A stretch of 64,000 bases of DNA from Cynocephalus volans (GCF_027409185.1 NC_084461.1:141653001-141717000); one strand, 5' to 3'; positions 22,401 to 32,859 are shown, numbered from the stretch's first letter. Notes: generated by a model from the letters alone, not told the origin. Numbers and translations are program-made.

Positions 22401-23405
22401 ATTTGGGCCCAAGGAGTTTTGGGCATCCATATGAAAGGTCAGTTTCCCCTCCAAGGTGTTAAAATGGCTTGAAAGCTTCAAATCCTTCCAACTAATTTGG
22501 TGTCAGCTTCCTGGAGTTCAGGGATAGCTTGCCACCCTCTTGGAATGCAACCCCCACCCATCAGGGGAGCCAGAGGAGACAGCGGCCTTGGAATCTGAGA
22601 ACAAAAAGCAATCACCCGCAGTGTGTAAACGGATTTGATCTTTTGCAGGGCTGCCAGGCCCACCATGGTCCACATCAGTGGTTCGAGGCTCCAGGACTGA
22701 CGTTCCAATTTAAAACCATAACAAAATCAAAGAAAATGCTGTTGCCGCCCCCTAGGAAAACAACTGAGTTGGAGGCACTCAGAGGATGAGTTAATAAGGA
22801 AGGATTCTTCTAGGCAGCCAAGCTAACCCCACCCCACTGTGGGGGCCTGTGCGGATCCAGGAAATGCAGTGGATAGTCTATATTTAGACAAGTACATGGC
22901 AAATGCACCACACTTTAGTTGCAAAATTCAAATTGACCCCAGAAGATGCCAGCCTCACCTGTTGAAAACTCAATTGAACACCACTCAAGGAGCAAGGAGC
23001 TGGGCCGTTGAGCAGTTTCTGCCAGGGAAGGAGGCTTTTAGAGAGGGAGTTAATGGGCCCTGGTTGGCCAGGGGTGTGATTTAATCCTGACCTTGAACCG
23101 CTATTCTGGAAGGAGAGGTGGGATTATTTTCAGACTGTACTAAATCTAGAGGTGTTGGAACCAGCAGCTAGGACAGGGAAGGGATGGGGTGAACTTTAAC
23201 CCACTGCCACAGGGTCAGGGTATCAAGGGAACGCTACTAAGCCAAGGGACTGAGCTCAGCCAGCACTTCTCAGAACGTGTCCAGGAAAGTCCTTCCTGCC
23301 ACCTGTCTTGGTCTCTGCCATCCCACCTGCTCATCTCGATGAAGAGGGCTGATGCTTTTCCTTCTTTAGGACATCCTTGTTAGCTCTTCATGACTGCCGT
23401 CGAGT
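22400..23405. other. Intron segment, nothing recognised
   Basis: About 1 kb without recognised repeats or gene. Possible unique or conserved DNA. Confidence 0.45.
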
Positions 23406-23409
23406 GGCA

Positions 23410-23640
23410 GCTTGAAGTACTAGGAAGAACAGGGACATTGAAATCAGTCAAATCTAGGTCTGAGGTCCTGGCTCTGGTGCTCATTTCTCTAAGCCTCAGT
23501 TAATTCATCTGTAAAATGCGACTGAAATCATCCACCTCCTAGAATTGTAGGGAGGAATAAATGAGAAATGGCTGGAAAAGACCCAGCCGGGTGCCAAACA
23601 CTAGTAAATATTTCATAAACATCAGCTATTAATGTATGTG
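23410..23640 (+). repeat. MIR SINE, plus strand
   Basis: AAGCCTCAGTTAATTCATCT, GTAAAATGCGACTGAAATCA and GGGAGGAATAAATGAGAAAT match plus-strand MIR. Confidence 0.8.
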
Positions 23641-23869
23641 GAGCCTCTAATACAGTATCTACTTTGTAGGAGATGTTTAATACATACCGGTTAATATTAT
23701 CATGATTATGACAGACTCTACAAATGGGTTATTTCTTTCGGGGAAACAAAAATGGGACAAACTCCTCATTAAATGGTTGAGGGAATCTCTCTGTTAAGAA
23801 AGGCTAAAAGAGTAAAAAAAACTAAGTTTTTTTAGTGTGCTGGGTGTGATGGTCACATGCTTGAAAAAT

Positions 23870-24175
23870 ATCACACTTTAACGTTTCTGGTGGTGTTTCT
23901 TTTAAAAATTGTTTTAATATTTGATTGTGTGATATTTCAGTCATTCTCAAAAATTAGTTTGAGACACCCATGTATCCTCCACCCAAATTTGACAATTTTA
24001 ACACATTGCTAAATTTGCTATGCATCTTCTAAGAAATGAAATGTTACAAGTTAAACGGCCTCCCACCCCTCATCCTATTCACCTCTCTTCTTCCCAGAGG
24101 CAACTATACCTGCTGCCTGTCACGATACCTGTGACAGAGTGGACTCTCTTCTCTATAAATTCTTAACTGTGTGCT
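23870..24175 (-). repeat. L1M-like fragment, minus strand
   Basis: ATTCTCAAAAATTAGTTTGA, AACACATTGCTAAATTTGCT and CTTCCCAGAGGCAACTATAC resemble the reverse strand of an old L1 3' UTR. Family uncertain. Confidence 0.5.
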
Positions 24176-24189
24176 CTAAGAAGAAAGGA

Positions 24190-24382
24190 GAATAGTGGTC
24201 AAGACTGAGGCTCTGGATGTAGTCCTGGGTTCAAATTCTGCTCCTGATCCTTTACAAGCTGTATGGCCTTTGACAAATTGCTCAACCTCTCTGTTCCTCC
24301 TTTCTCCTCTTTCTAAAATGAAACAAGTAACACCTATTTCACTGTGTTGTTGCAAGGAAGAAATAAGTTTATTCATGTAAAG
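24190..24382 (+). repeat. MIR SINE, plus strand
   Basis: GTCCTGGGTTCAAATTCTGC, CAAGCTGTATGGCCTTTGAC, CAAATTGCTCAACCTCTCTG and CACTGTGTTGTTGCAAGGAA. Confidence 0.85.
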
Positions 24383-24383
24383 C

Positions 24384-24593
24384 TGTGGTTCTAAACCAAG
24401 GACAGTTTTGCCTCCCAGAGGATATTTGGCAACGTATGGAAACATTTTTGATTGTCACACTGGGAGGTGCTACTGGCCTCTAGCGGGAAAGGCCAGGGAT
24501 GCTGCTATACCTCCTACAATGCACAGGACAGCCCCCCACCCCAGCAAAAAATTACCAGCCCGGGATGTCAATATTGCTGTAGTGGAGAAACCC
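24384..24593 (+). mobile_element. MER20 hAT-Charlie DNA transposon, plus strand
   Basis: GGATATTTGGCAACGTATGG, GAGGTGCTACTGGCCTCTAG, GGCCAGGGATGCTGCTATAC, CCTACAATGCACAGGACAGC in MER20 order, nearly full length. MER20 copies are known to have been co-opted as hormone-responsive enhancers in placental uterus; a role here is not shown. Confidence 0.9.
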
Positions 24594-24599
24594 CAATAC

Positions 24600-25248
24600 A
24601 AAGCATGCTGTCACTTCACGAGAGTTCAACAAACATTTACTCAACAAACCCAATAACATAAATCATTATAATTTTTTTATTTGTGAAACATACATTATCT
24701 CACTGGTATCAAGAGAGTTGCCCCTTCTTGAGAAAAAGAATACTAGATGGCAGGCACTATTTCTTCTGCAAGTCTGAGAATGTCTATCCCATTTGTTAAA
24801 TCAAAGTGGTTAACTTACTAAAAATGCAAAATTTCAGTCTGGTAGATTAATTGGAAGTTGTTACTTGGAGCCTAATTCCTTCTTGCTGTTGGTGAAAAAC
24901 AAATTATATCAACACTTTCAGCCACAAAATTGATTTATTTAAACCACAAATATCGCTTCAACCTAAACAAGCCCAGAGATTGGCAATAAATAAATAAGTA
25001 AACGAACAAACAAGGCATCATAATTAAGAGAATATTTTTGGCCCCTGTTTACTGGGACTGGCTCTCAAGGGCTCAAGAAACCACAGAGGCAGAGTAGAAA
25101 ATAAGAGGAAAGGAGCCAGAGCTCTGCCTCTCTGATTCACCCCTGGTTTAGGTGGACTCAGAATATTTTGCTTGTGGCCATCCCGAGAATCAGAGCTACC
25201 ACCTGTGTTTGTTGGAGGGCATCCACTAAGAGAGGCCTTACTCAGTGA
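24600..25248. other. Intron segment, nothing recognised
   Basis: No gene or repeat clearly recognised. Confidence 0.45.
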
Positions 25249-25253
25249 GTCTC

Positions 25254-25698
25254 TGCTATGGTTTGGACATGATTTGTCCCCATCAAAACTCAAGTTGAAA
25301 TATGATCCCCAGTGTGGCAGTATTGGTTGGAGGGGCCTAGTGGGAGGTGTCTGGGTTATGGAGGCAGATCCCTCCTGAATAGATCACTGCCTTCCCTCGA
25401 CGGTGAGTGAGTTCTTGCTCTGGTGAGAATAAATTAGTTTCTGCAAGAGTGGGTTGTTAAAAAGAGTCTGGCTTCCCCAGTTTCCCTCTTGCTTTCTCTC
25501 TCACCATGTGATCTCTTTGCACACACCTGCTCCCGTTCCACTTTCCACCTTGAGTTGAAGCAGTGTGAGGCCCTCCCCAGATGCAGCTGTTCAATCTTGA
25601 ACTTTCCAGCCACCAGATTGTGAGCCAAATAAACATTCTCTTTATAAATTACCCAGTCTCGGCTATTCTGCTATAGCAACACAAAATGGACTAAGACA
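25254..25698 (+). mobile_element. Solo MST-type (ERVL-MaLR) LTR, plus strand
   Basis: Full-length LTR: starts TGCTATGGTTTGGAC, contains AACTCAAGTTGAAATATGAT, GTCTGGGTTATGGAGGCAGA and CAGATTGTGAGCCAAATAAA, and ends GGACTAAGACA. Flanks GTCTC and GCCTC form a 5-bp target duplication with one mismatch. Contains AATAAA-type signals near its end. Confidence 0.9.
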
Positions 25699-25929
25699 GC
25701 CTCCGTGTGTAGTCCCCAGCCCAGCAGCGTCCACATGGCCCAGGAACTTGTTAGACATGACAACTCTGGAACTGAATCAGGAACTGGGGGTGTAGCCAGG
25801 TGATCTGGGTTCTCCCAAGCCCTCCAGACAACACTGATGCATGCTCAAGTTTAAGAACCGCTAACCTAATAAGACCCAATCCCACCCGCAACCCTCCCCA
25901 CTGCAGTCACGCGGATCTCCAATACCGTT

Positions 25930-26140
25930 CAGTAGTGGAGGCGCCACTGCTTATTGGCATTTCCCTTGTGTTGGATGCTTAACGCATATTCTTCAACTTT
26001 CACAGCAAAAATATGAGAAAGATACTATTATCCACTTTTCCAGATGAGAAAACCACAGCTTACAGAGCATGAACAACTGGCTCAGGGTCATATCTACAGA
26101 AAAGGCTGGAACCAGGATCTGAATCTGGGTCAGCCTAACG
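25930..26140 (-). repeat. MIR SINE, minus strand
   Basis: ATTATCCACTTTTCCAGATG, AGAAAACCACAGCTTACAGA and CCAGGATCTGAATCTGGGTC. Confidence 0.8.
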
Positions 26141-26369
26141 CCAACGCCTATTCTTTTGACAGGGACATCACACTGTCCACTGATGATGAAGAGATCAGCA
26201 CTACCCATGCCAAATTGTGAGACCTGACAAGTCTGTCCTTAGTGCCCCTCAGTCACCTGTCCTGGGGTTCACCTGGCCTCAGGTAATCCTCCAGGGATGG
26301 TAACCTCCAGGGTCCTGATACTGCCCCCTAGAGGCCAAGACTCCTCACACTGCAATGCTCTCCTAGCCT

Positions 26370-26540
26370 TTCCCTTTTATTGTGTGACTCTGAAGCTGAC
26401 CCAATCTCATTGTGCTCCTGTTTATCACCTGTAAATCAGTTGTAATAATGCATTCATATTAAGGTTGTTAAGACAGTTAAATGGGATAATAAATGTGAAC
26501 ATGTCTAGCCCAGTGCCTAGTGCAGAGTAGAAACTAATTA
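26370..26540 (+). repeat. MIR SINE, plus strand
   Basis: CCTGTTTATCACCTGTAAAT, GTTAAATGGGATAATAAATG and TAGCCCAGTGCCTAGTGCAG. Confidence 0.75.
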
Positions 26541-26549
26541 ACTCAATTT

Positions 26550-26880
26550 TCTTCCATCCTCCTCGACACACTATCAAAACTATTCCACCCGAGGTTGATT
26601 CTCTTGAATTCTCGTTTATTGACCAATTAGGTAAAATGATGAGCTAATCCTCACTGAGGTGTTAATTCATAATAATGCTTTTGTGTTTGTCTGCAAAATA
26701 ACATTTGCATTTCAACCAGGGGCCCTTAGTCCTCGAAATTTTGCAGCCATGGAGTGATTAATGATGGAAATGTTAGGGAATATGAAAGGCCAGTGGGAAG
26801 AGATTTTCTAGCATGGGAAGCCTTTGCCCACCCCTCATATCACTCCAATATCATATTACTGGACTCAGTGAACAGAGAAT
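26550..26880. promoter_or_regulatory. Candidate intronic regulatory block (octamer and TAAT motifs)
   Basis: Repeat-free, AT-rich, unlike the surrounding elements. Contains a perfect POU octamer ATTTGCAT at 26703-26710 plus GTTAATTCATAATAAT and GTGATTAATGATGG homeodomain-type words. Conservation cannot be judged from one sequence, so this is only a candidate. Confidence 0.35.
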
Positions 26881-26886
26881 CCCAGA

Positions 26887-27317
26887 TGTATTAGTCCGTT
26901 TTCTGTGGCTTATAACAGAATACCAAAAACTGGGTGATATATAAGAAAGATAAATTTATTTCTTACAGTTTAGAGGTTGGGAAGTTCAAGATTGGGGGTG
27001 CATCTGGTAAGGGCCTTCTTCTTGGTGGGTACTCTCTGCAGAGACCCATGGCAGCACAGGGAATCACATGGTGAGGGGGCAAGAGTGTTTTTATGTGCTC
27101 ACTTGCTCTCCTTATAAAGCCACCAGTGTCCCTCCCATTATAATCCACTCATCCATTAGCCCATTAACCCATTAATCCATGAATGGATCAGTCCATTCAT
27201 GAAAGCATAGCCCTCACCATCCAATCACCTCCCAATGTCCCCACCTCTCAACACTGCTACATTAGAGGCCAAGTTTCCACATGAGCTTTGGAGGGGACAA
27301 ACATTCAGATCATAGCA
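26887..27317 (-). mobile_element. Solo MST-type (ERVL-MaLR) LTR, minus strand
   Basis: The reverse complement begins TGCTATGATCTGAATG and ends GGACTAATACA. A perfect 5-bp duplication CCAGA flanks it (26882-26886 and 27318-27322). Opposite in orientation to the MST LTR 1.2 kb upstream. Confidence 0.92.
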
Positions 27318-27429
27318 CCAGAAAATGAGTAATGAGACAAGAAAGGAAAATATGCCTTTAAGGTTGCACCTGGCTTTGAAGAGAAAAAAAATCTGAATCT
27401 CAGGATAGTGTGAAAGATACAAAACTGAA

Positions 27430-27840
27430 ATCAAAGACTAACGGGTCATTTGCCAACATTTAATACAATTGCTTGGGATCTGCGTAGTCAAATGTAATAG
27501 AGCTTCATTAAAAAGTAGTGATAACAACTAATAAGACCCTAATTAAATTAGCTTTCACTGGGCAAGCTGCTCGTGAAGTCCTAATTAGGTTATTTGCTGA
27601 CACTGGTCTAGCCTGAAAACAAAAGACGACTCTGTAATGTCTTGTGATCACTCTAGTGATGCCTAGAAAGCCAGGTCTCTGGCCTTGTACAGGAAATGTT
27701 AAGAGGCTCAAATTTAGGGGCAGCCAGCCCACGATTATCTTAGCTCTCCAAAAATCATGGTGTGCAGCCGAGTGAAATCTCTTAATAGGTCCCACTGCTC
27801 TTAGGAGCCAGACAACTTCAAAGAAGGAAAGGGCATTTAA
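27430..27840. promoter_or_regulatory. Candidate intronic regulatory block (TAATTA cluster)
   Basis: Repeat-free. Homeodomain-type words cluster at 27530-27595 (CTAATAAGACCCTAATTAAA, CTAATTAGG) with TTATTTGCTGAC and TCTTGTGATCAC. A candidate enhancer by composition only. Confidence 0.35.
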
Positions 27841-27849
27841 AAATGGAAA

Positions 27850-27935
27850 CACCAAGAATTTCAGTTTACAGATGAGGAAACTGAGGCCGTGTGAGAAGTG
27901 ATTAGTCCAAGGTCCCTCAGCAAGGGGCAGTGTCC
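27850..27935 (-). repeat. MIR core fragment, minus strand
   Basis: TTTACAGATGAGGAAACTGA and AGTCCAAGGTCCCTCAGCAA. Confidence 0.75.
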
Positions 27936-28067
27936 CCACCCCTTTAATCTTTTTACGTCATGATCTGGAATAAACATAGAACCTGGGGCAGCTGGTACAG
28001 ATTTTCATTTAGGAAGGGAGAGGGAAACAAACAGTGATGGATTCTCAGAGGCTCCTTGCTTTGAAGC

Positions 28068-28070
<3 letters not shown>

Positions 28071-28155
<85 letters not shown>

Positions 28156-28194
28156 ACAGAGAGACAGAGAGACAGAGAGACAGAGCGACAGAGA
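28071..28194. repeat. Compound microsatellite (GT)41 and (GAGACA)n
   Basis: 83 bp of uninterrupted GT (28071-28153) followed by GAGACA/GACAGA units to 28194. Longest pure dinucleotide run in the window; likely highly variable. Confidence 0.97.
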
Positions 28195-28389
28195 TGTGTT
28201 CAGAATAGTTCAGTCCAAGGTAAATTGCTGACCTGCTTACACTGCATTTGCACTGCTACCGCAGTGGTCTTCTGTGAACACAGATCTGGTTGTGCCGGTA
28301 CCCTGCTGAACTACCCACAGGGTGACTTCTGAACTCCTGAGCATGGCAGAAAAGTCTGTTCACAATTGGAGTCTAACCTACCTCATCGC

Positions 28390-28570
28390 TCAAAACTGGG
28401 CTTTCTTCTCAAACAGATCAGAATCCCAGCCCTGTCCCTCACCAGCTGTGCTACCTTGGGCAAGTTATTTAATTTCTCTCAGATCCCATTTTTCTGTCTC
28501 TAAAACAGGGATGACATTTTACTTATCTCATTGGGTTAATGGGAGAATTGAAAGACTAGAAGTCAGGCAG
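28390..28570 (+). repeat. MIR SINE, plus strand
   Basis: CACCAGCTGTGCTACCTTGG, GCAAGTTATTTAATTTCTCT and TCTGTCTCTAAAACAGGGAT. Confidence 0.85.
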
Positions 28571-28619
28571 CCCACACGTGGCGCATGCTTCTGCAGCTCT
28601 GGCCACACAGGAACAGTCT

Positions 28620-28930
28620 CACTGCCCTGAACATACTGGCTCATTCATGCCCCTAGCCTTTGCACATGCTGTTCCCTCTGCCCACAATGCCCTTCACCCT
28701 TTTCTCTGCACCCTGAATTCTTCCAATTCAGATGCCAGCTCAAATGTCACTTCCCCTTTGCAGTCTTCCACGACTCCCCAGGCAATGGCTACCACTTCTC
28801 CTGTGCTTCCTCTGCCCTCACTCCACACAGTCATACCTTGTCACACTAGGCTAAAATGAGCTTGTTGATGTTCATCTCCCTCAGGGGACTGGGTCTCACC
28901 TGGCACACAGGGAAGACTCAGTTACTAAAT
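28620..28930 (+). repeat. L2 LINE 3' end, plus strand
   Basis: CCTAGCCTTTGCACATGCTG, TTCCCTCTGCCCACAATGCC, GATGCCAGCTCAAATGTCAC and ACCTGGCACACAGGGAAGAC are classic L2 3' words. Confidence 0.9.
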
Positions 28931-29042
28931 AAAATTTAATCACAGGAACCTGCAGAGGAACTCTGAGGAAGGAACAAAATAAGTTCTAGTGTTAATCCTG
29001 CTTTTTTACTGAAATTGAACTACAGAAAAATTCCGTGTGTAC

Positions 29043-29526
29043 TGACAAAGATTCTTCATTTGATCAAACCTTAGTCAGGTTCCTGATCCTTCTCTTAGAC
29101 CTATTTGTGCACTTCCTTGTAAAATCCAGCTTTAGCAAGAATCATGCTAAGTGAGTCTAGCAAGAATTGCCCCACCCTTGATATCTGATCACCCTCAATA
29201 TCAAAACGTGTTCCTCATCCCCTACCCTCCCCCAGGTGATGTCTGACCAGCTTGGCTTGCCTTCAGCAAGAATCCTTTTAGGTTGGTTTAGCCAGAATCC
29301 CCCTTACACGGATGTTCCCTCTTAGGAATTTTCTATCCACTGACCTTCACCCTTCTCCTTGGCTATAAATTCCTACTTGCCCATACTGTATTCATAATTG
29401 AACCTAGTCTCTCTCTCCCACTGCAAAATCCCATTGCAGTGGTCCCTATACCTATCTCGATGGTCTTGAATAAAATTTGCCTTACTGTGACTTAACAAAT
29501 ATCTTTGAGTAAATTTTTCTTTAACA
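29043..29526 (+). mobile_element. Solo ERV1-type LTR, plus strand
   Basis: 484 bp beginning TGACAAAGATTC and ending TTTCTTTAACA, flanked by perfect 4-bp GTAC duplications (29039-29042, 29527-29530), as for class I (gamma-like) ERVs. Carries TATAAAT at 29364-29370 and AATAAA at 29469-29474 about 105 bp apart, the expected U3/R order. MER4-group-like by memory; no internal viral genes remain. Confidence 0.8.
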
Positions 29527-29529
29527 GTA

Positions 29530-29590
29530 CACACGTACACACAAACACCCCCCGCACACTTACACACACATATGCACGCACACACACACA
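29530..29590. repeat. Degenerate CA-rich stretch
   Basis: Impure CA/CACG repeats right after the LTR. Confidence 0.8.
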
Positions 29591-29690
29591 TCCAAGATAT
29601 TAGCAGTAATTATCTGTGGCAGTTTTTATTTTCTTCTCATGCTTCTCTGTAGTGAACATGTATTGCTCTTGTAATAAGAAAAAAAAAATA

Positions 29691-29790
29691 GGGGCTGGCT
29701 GGTTAGCTCAGTTGGTTAGAGTGTGGTGTTGTAACACCAAGGTCAAGGGTTTGGATCTCCGTACCAGCCAGCTGCCAAAAAGAAAAGAAA
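29691..29790 (+). mobile_element. tRNA-Ile-derived SINE, plus strand
   Basis: GGCTGGTTAGCTCAGTTGGT TAGAG is the A-box half of tRNA-Ile(AAT); the copy continues through the CAAGGTCAAGGGTTTGGATC B-box region to an A-rich tail. Best-preserved copy in the window. Flanks are A-rich so the target duplication is unclear. Confidence 0.9.
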
Positions 29791-30063
29791 ATGGAGACAA
29801 TTCTTTAAACCAGGTGAGCTAAAAGGAGATACATAAAATGCCAACTTTCCAAATACATCCCTACAAAAGTTGAGAGTTAACCTGAATTTCAGTGTGGTGC
29901 TGTTCTGATTCAAAGCATCACAGTCTCTAAATGTCTTCTCTGTGATGTCTGTGACAATAGCTGGTTCGGAGGTGCAAGGTGCACAGGAGAAAATGGATTA
30001 CTTCCCCCATATCTTTATGGCACCCTTTTGGTGAGTTTTTACAGAAAGGAGAGGATAAGTACT

Positions 30064-30220
30064 GTGCTATCCAATACAGCAGCCACTGGCACATAAAGAT
30101 AATCACATTTAAATTAATTAAAATTAAATAGAATCAGAAATTCAGTTCCTTAGTTGCAGTAGTCACATTTTAAGTGCTCGATAGCCACACACTGCTAGTG
30201 GCTACCATATTGGACAGCAC
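30064..30220 (+). mobile_element. hAT-type palindromic DNA element
   Basis: Ends are inverted repeats: GTGCTATCCAATACAGCAGC versus GTGCTGTCCAATATGGTAGC on the opposite strand, with an AT-rich centre. Matches a mammal-wide hAT non-autonomous family (MER3-like name from memory, uncertain). Confidence 0.8.
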
Positions 30221-30359
30221 AAATTTAGAGCATCTTCATCACTGCAGAAAGTTCTACTGGACAGTGCTGAGTTAGTGTGCTTCTCAGCTTGCTCCAAACA
30301 TGGCTGATGATATCTCAAGAACAAATACTTCCATTTGCTTCACGAATATGTTCTTTCTT

Positions 30360-30985
30360 GTTTAAAATATATACATATATTCATGGCAATATAAAATGGC
30401 ACAGCTACTTTGGAAAACAGTTTGGCAGTTCCTCAAAGTGTTAAACATAGAGTTGCCTTATGACTTGGCAGTATACACCCAAGAGAATTGAAAACATATG
30501 CTCACACAAAAACCTGTACACAAATGTTTATAGCAGCATTATTCCTAATGGCCAAAAAGTAGAAACAATCCAAATGCCCATCAGCTGAAGAATGTATAAA
30601 CAAAATGTGGAAAGTTATTTGGCAAGAAAAAAAAAAAAGGAATGAAGTACTGATACATGCTACAACACAGATGAACCTTGAAAAGGATTTGCTAAGAGAA
30701 AGAAGCCAAACTCAAAAGGCCACATATTGTATGACGCCATTAATACGTAATGTCCAGAACAGGCAAATCCACAGAGAGAGTAGATTGGCATTTGCAGAGG
30801 CTGAGCAGAGGGGCAATGGAAGTGACTCTAATGGTGTCTTTTTGGGGTGATGAAAGTGTTCTGGAATTAGAGGTGACACTGTACAACTCTATGTATACTA
30901 AAACCACTGAATTTTACACTTTGAAGGGTGAATTTTATGGTATGCAAATTATAGATCAATAAATCTATTTTTTTCTTTAAAAAAA
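30360..30985 (+). repeat. L1 (L1MA/MB type) 3' end, plus strand
   Basis: GCACAGCTACTTTGGAAAAC, TTTATAGCAGCATTATTCCT, CCAAATGCCCATCAGCTGAA and AACTGAATTTTACACTTTGA-like words (here ACCACTGAATTTTACACTTT) in L1 order, ending in an A-rich tail. Confidence 0.9.
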
Positions 30986-30989
30986 AATA

Positions 30990-31410
30990 CTCTTCTAGTT
31001 GGGAAACAACCTAAATGTTCATCCACAAGCAAGTGAATAAATGAACTCTGACACGTCCATGCAGTGAACTATGATGCAGCAGTTAGAAAAAATGAGTTAG
31101 ATCTGTATACTACTTAAGAAAAATCTTTCAGACAAATTTTGAAAGAGAAAAAGCAAGTTTCAGAGCAATATGAAATGAATACAGTATGAAATGTTACATT
31201 TAAAAAACTCAAATATTCTATATTCTAGGAGTATATGTACGAAAATGCATAGGAAAAAACTGGAACAGTATGCACCAAAAAGATAACAATAGTTACCTCT
31301 GCAAGAGCGGCCTAGAATTAGGAGCAGTAGTTAAAGGGTATGTTCTTAACTTTTACAAAGAAAAAGATTCATTTAATACACATGTAATTAAAACCTCTCT
31401 TTATTAAAAT
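30990..31410 (+). repeat. Older L1M 3' end, plus strand
   Basis: GAAACAACCTAAATGTTCAT, GTGAACTATGATGCAGCAGT and AGATAACAATAGTTACCTCT. The younger L1 above abuts it. Confidence 0.7.
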
Positions 31411-31414
31411 AAAA

Positions 31415-32126
31415 ACATAAATTAGATAATCTCTGTGAAAGATAAAGAGAAATACAATAAAGAGCAAGTTTCAAAGAAATAAACTACTTGAGTATAATTA
31501 GGTACCGTTTCAGTTTATTAATTGAGCTCTTGTGTTCTCCCAGAGAAAAGCACTAGACTCTTAAACTTTGCTTAGCCCTGAACTCTCTAGGGCTAAAAAT
31601 AAACCCACAGGCTAACTCCTCTGGTTTAAGACCCTGCTGAAAGAGCCCCATACCCAAACATCCCTAACTCCCTAGCTCCAACCTAATTAAAGGTCATTAG
31701 TGAGATGACTTCCTCTCTGTCGCCTGTCATCACCCCTCCCTAACCAAATCTATTTAGGCAATGCCTCAAAATTCTTTTCCGCTTCCTGTAGCCTGAGCCT
31801 ATACCGAGATGATTGAGGATACAGTGTGTGACCTACTTAGGGAATTTTTTTTTTTCAGAGGTTGGGGAGAGGAAGAGATTTGCTTTGCATTTCATTTTTC
31901 CCCAATTTTTTTCCAGTCTTTTTTTTCCAGATCACAAGAAAAAAAAAAAACATTAAAAAAAAAAAGAGCACACTAGAACACTTTCTCATCTTGTAGCTAA
32001 AATTCCATGATGATTTTCTTCCAATCAGTGTATTGTTACCTGGGTGACTGAGTTACTGCACAATTGGCTTTCATTCTCTCTGACCCTCACTTCTCAGTTT
32101 TTTCTTCTGGGTTCTCTCTGTCTTTC
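31415..32126. other. Intron segment, mostly unrecognised
   Basis: 31530-31840 has LTR-like composition but no family assigned. A-rich and T-rich runs near 31850-31965. No gene seen. Confidence 0.4.
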
Positions 32127-32141
32127 AAATCAATAGTTCTT

Positions 32142-32244
32142 AGGCTGGCCGGTTGGCTCAGCAGGTTAGTGTACAGTCTTGTAACACCAAGGTCAAGGAT
32201 TCAAATTCCCTTACCGGCCAGCCACAAAAAAAAAAAAAAAAAAA
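32142..32244 (+). mobile_element. tRNA-Ile-derived SINE, plus strand
   Basis: GGCTGGCCGGTTGGCTCAGC to CCCTTACCGGCCAGCC then about 22 A. Flanked by AAATCAATAGTTCTT and AAATCAATACTTCTT (15 bp, one mismatch). The long pure A tail and clear duplication suggest a young insertion. Confidence 0.93.
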
Positions 32245-32589
32245 AAATCAATACTTCTTTACCATTCAATGAAGTTCTTTACCCAAGAGTTGCCCATCTA
32301 TTTATGTCAGCATCTTACAGAGACCACATTAACCTTTGTGAACTTAGACTCTTACAGTAGGCAGGTCCTGTTCCCTTCTGAATCTTTGAAGCAGATTTAT
32401 TAACAAAACACTTCCAAAGATACCTATTTACTCAGGATGCCCCAGGAACAAATGTCCCCATTTGTGACAGCGAGAGCCAATCAGCCTTCTCACTGGCTAC
32501 CATCTCCTGGCTTGAGTGTTGAGCTCCCGTGTTTTCGTTTATTCCCTATTTGACCATGGTGCGGTGTCCTGTGAGCTGCTCATTCTTCT

Positions 32590-32845
32590 AGATACAAACT
32601 CCATCTGCAGTGTTTTTTGAAGAACGATCCGAAGTAGCACGAGGTCTCTGTTAATCAATTAATTATTGTACATCACACAGAGAATGGCTAACACTTAGTC
32701 AAAGAAACATCAGAATAATGCTGGGAAACCTGGTCTCTTGACAGTCTGTGTTACCATTTCGTCAAAGTGCCTCTAATAAAAGATGATTGCTTGGTCTTGA
32801 TAAATGAATCAGAGAGGCCTCTGGTGTGCATGATTAACAAAGCCT
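32590..32845. promoter_or_regulatory. Candidate intronic regulatory block
   Basis: Repeat-free sequence with CTGTTAATCAATTAATTATT, CTTGATAAATGAATCA and TGCATGATTAACAAAGCC: homeodomain and TCF/SOX-like words. Candidate only. Confidence 0.3.
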
Positions 32846-32859
32846 AACAATTAGCACCC

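Noticed and set aside
28071..28194. CRISPR-like regular repeat
   Set aside because: It is a simple dinucleotide/hexanucleotide microsatellite with no spacers, in a vertebrate intron.
29043..29526. Intact endogenous retrovirus
   Set aside because: Only a solo LTR is present; no gag, pol or env sequence adjoins it.
29691..29765. Possible tRNA-Ile gene
   Set aside because: A- and B-box matches are good, but the anticodon arm is altered, an A-rich tail follows and sister copies with target duplications exist: it is a SINE.
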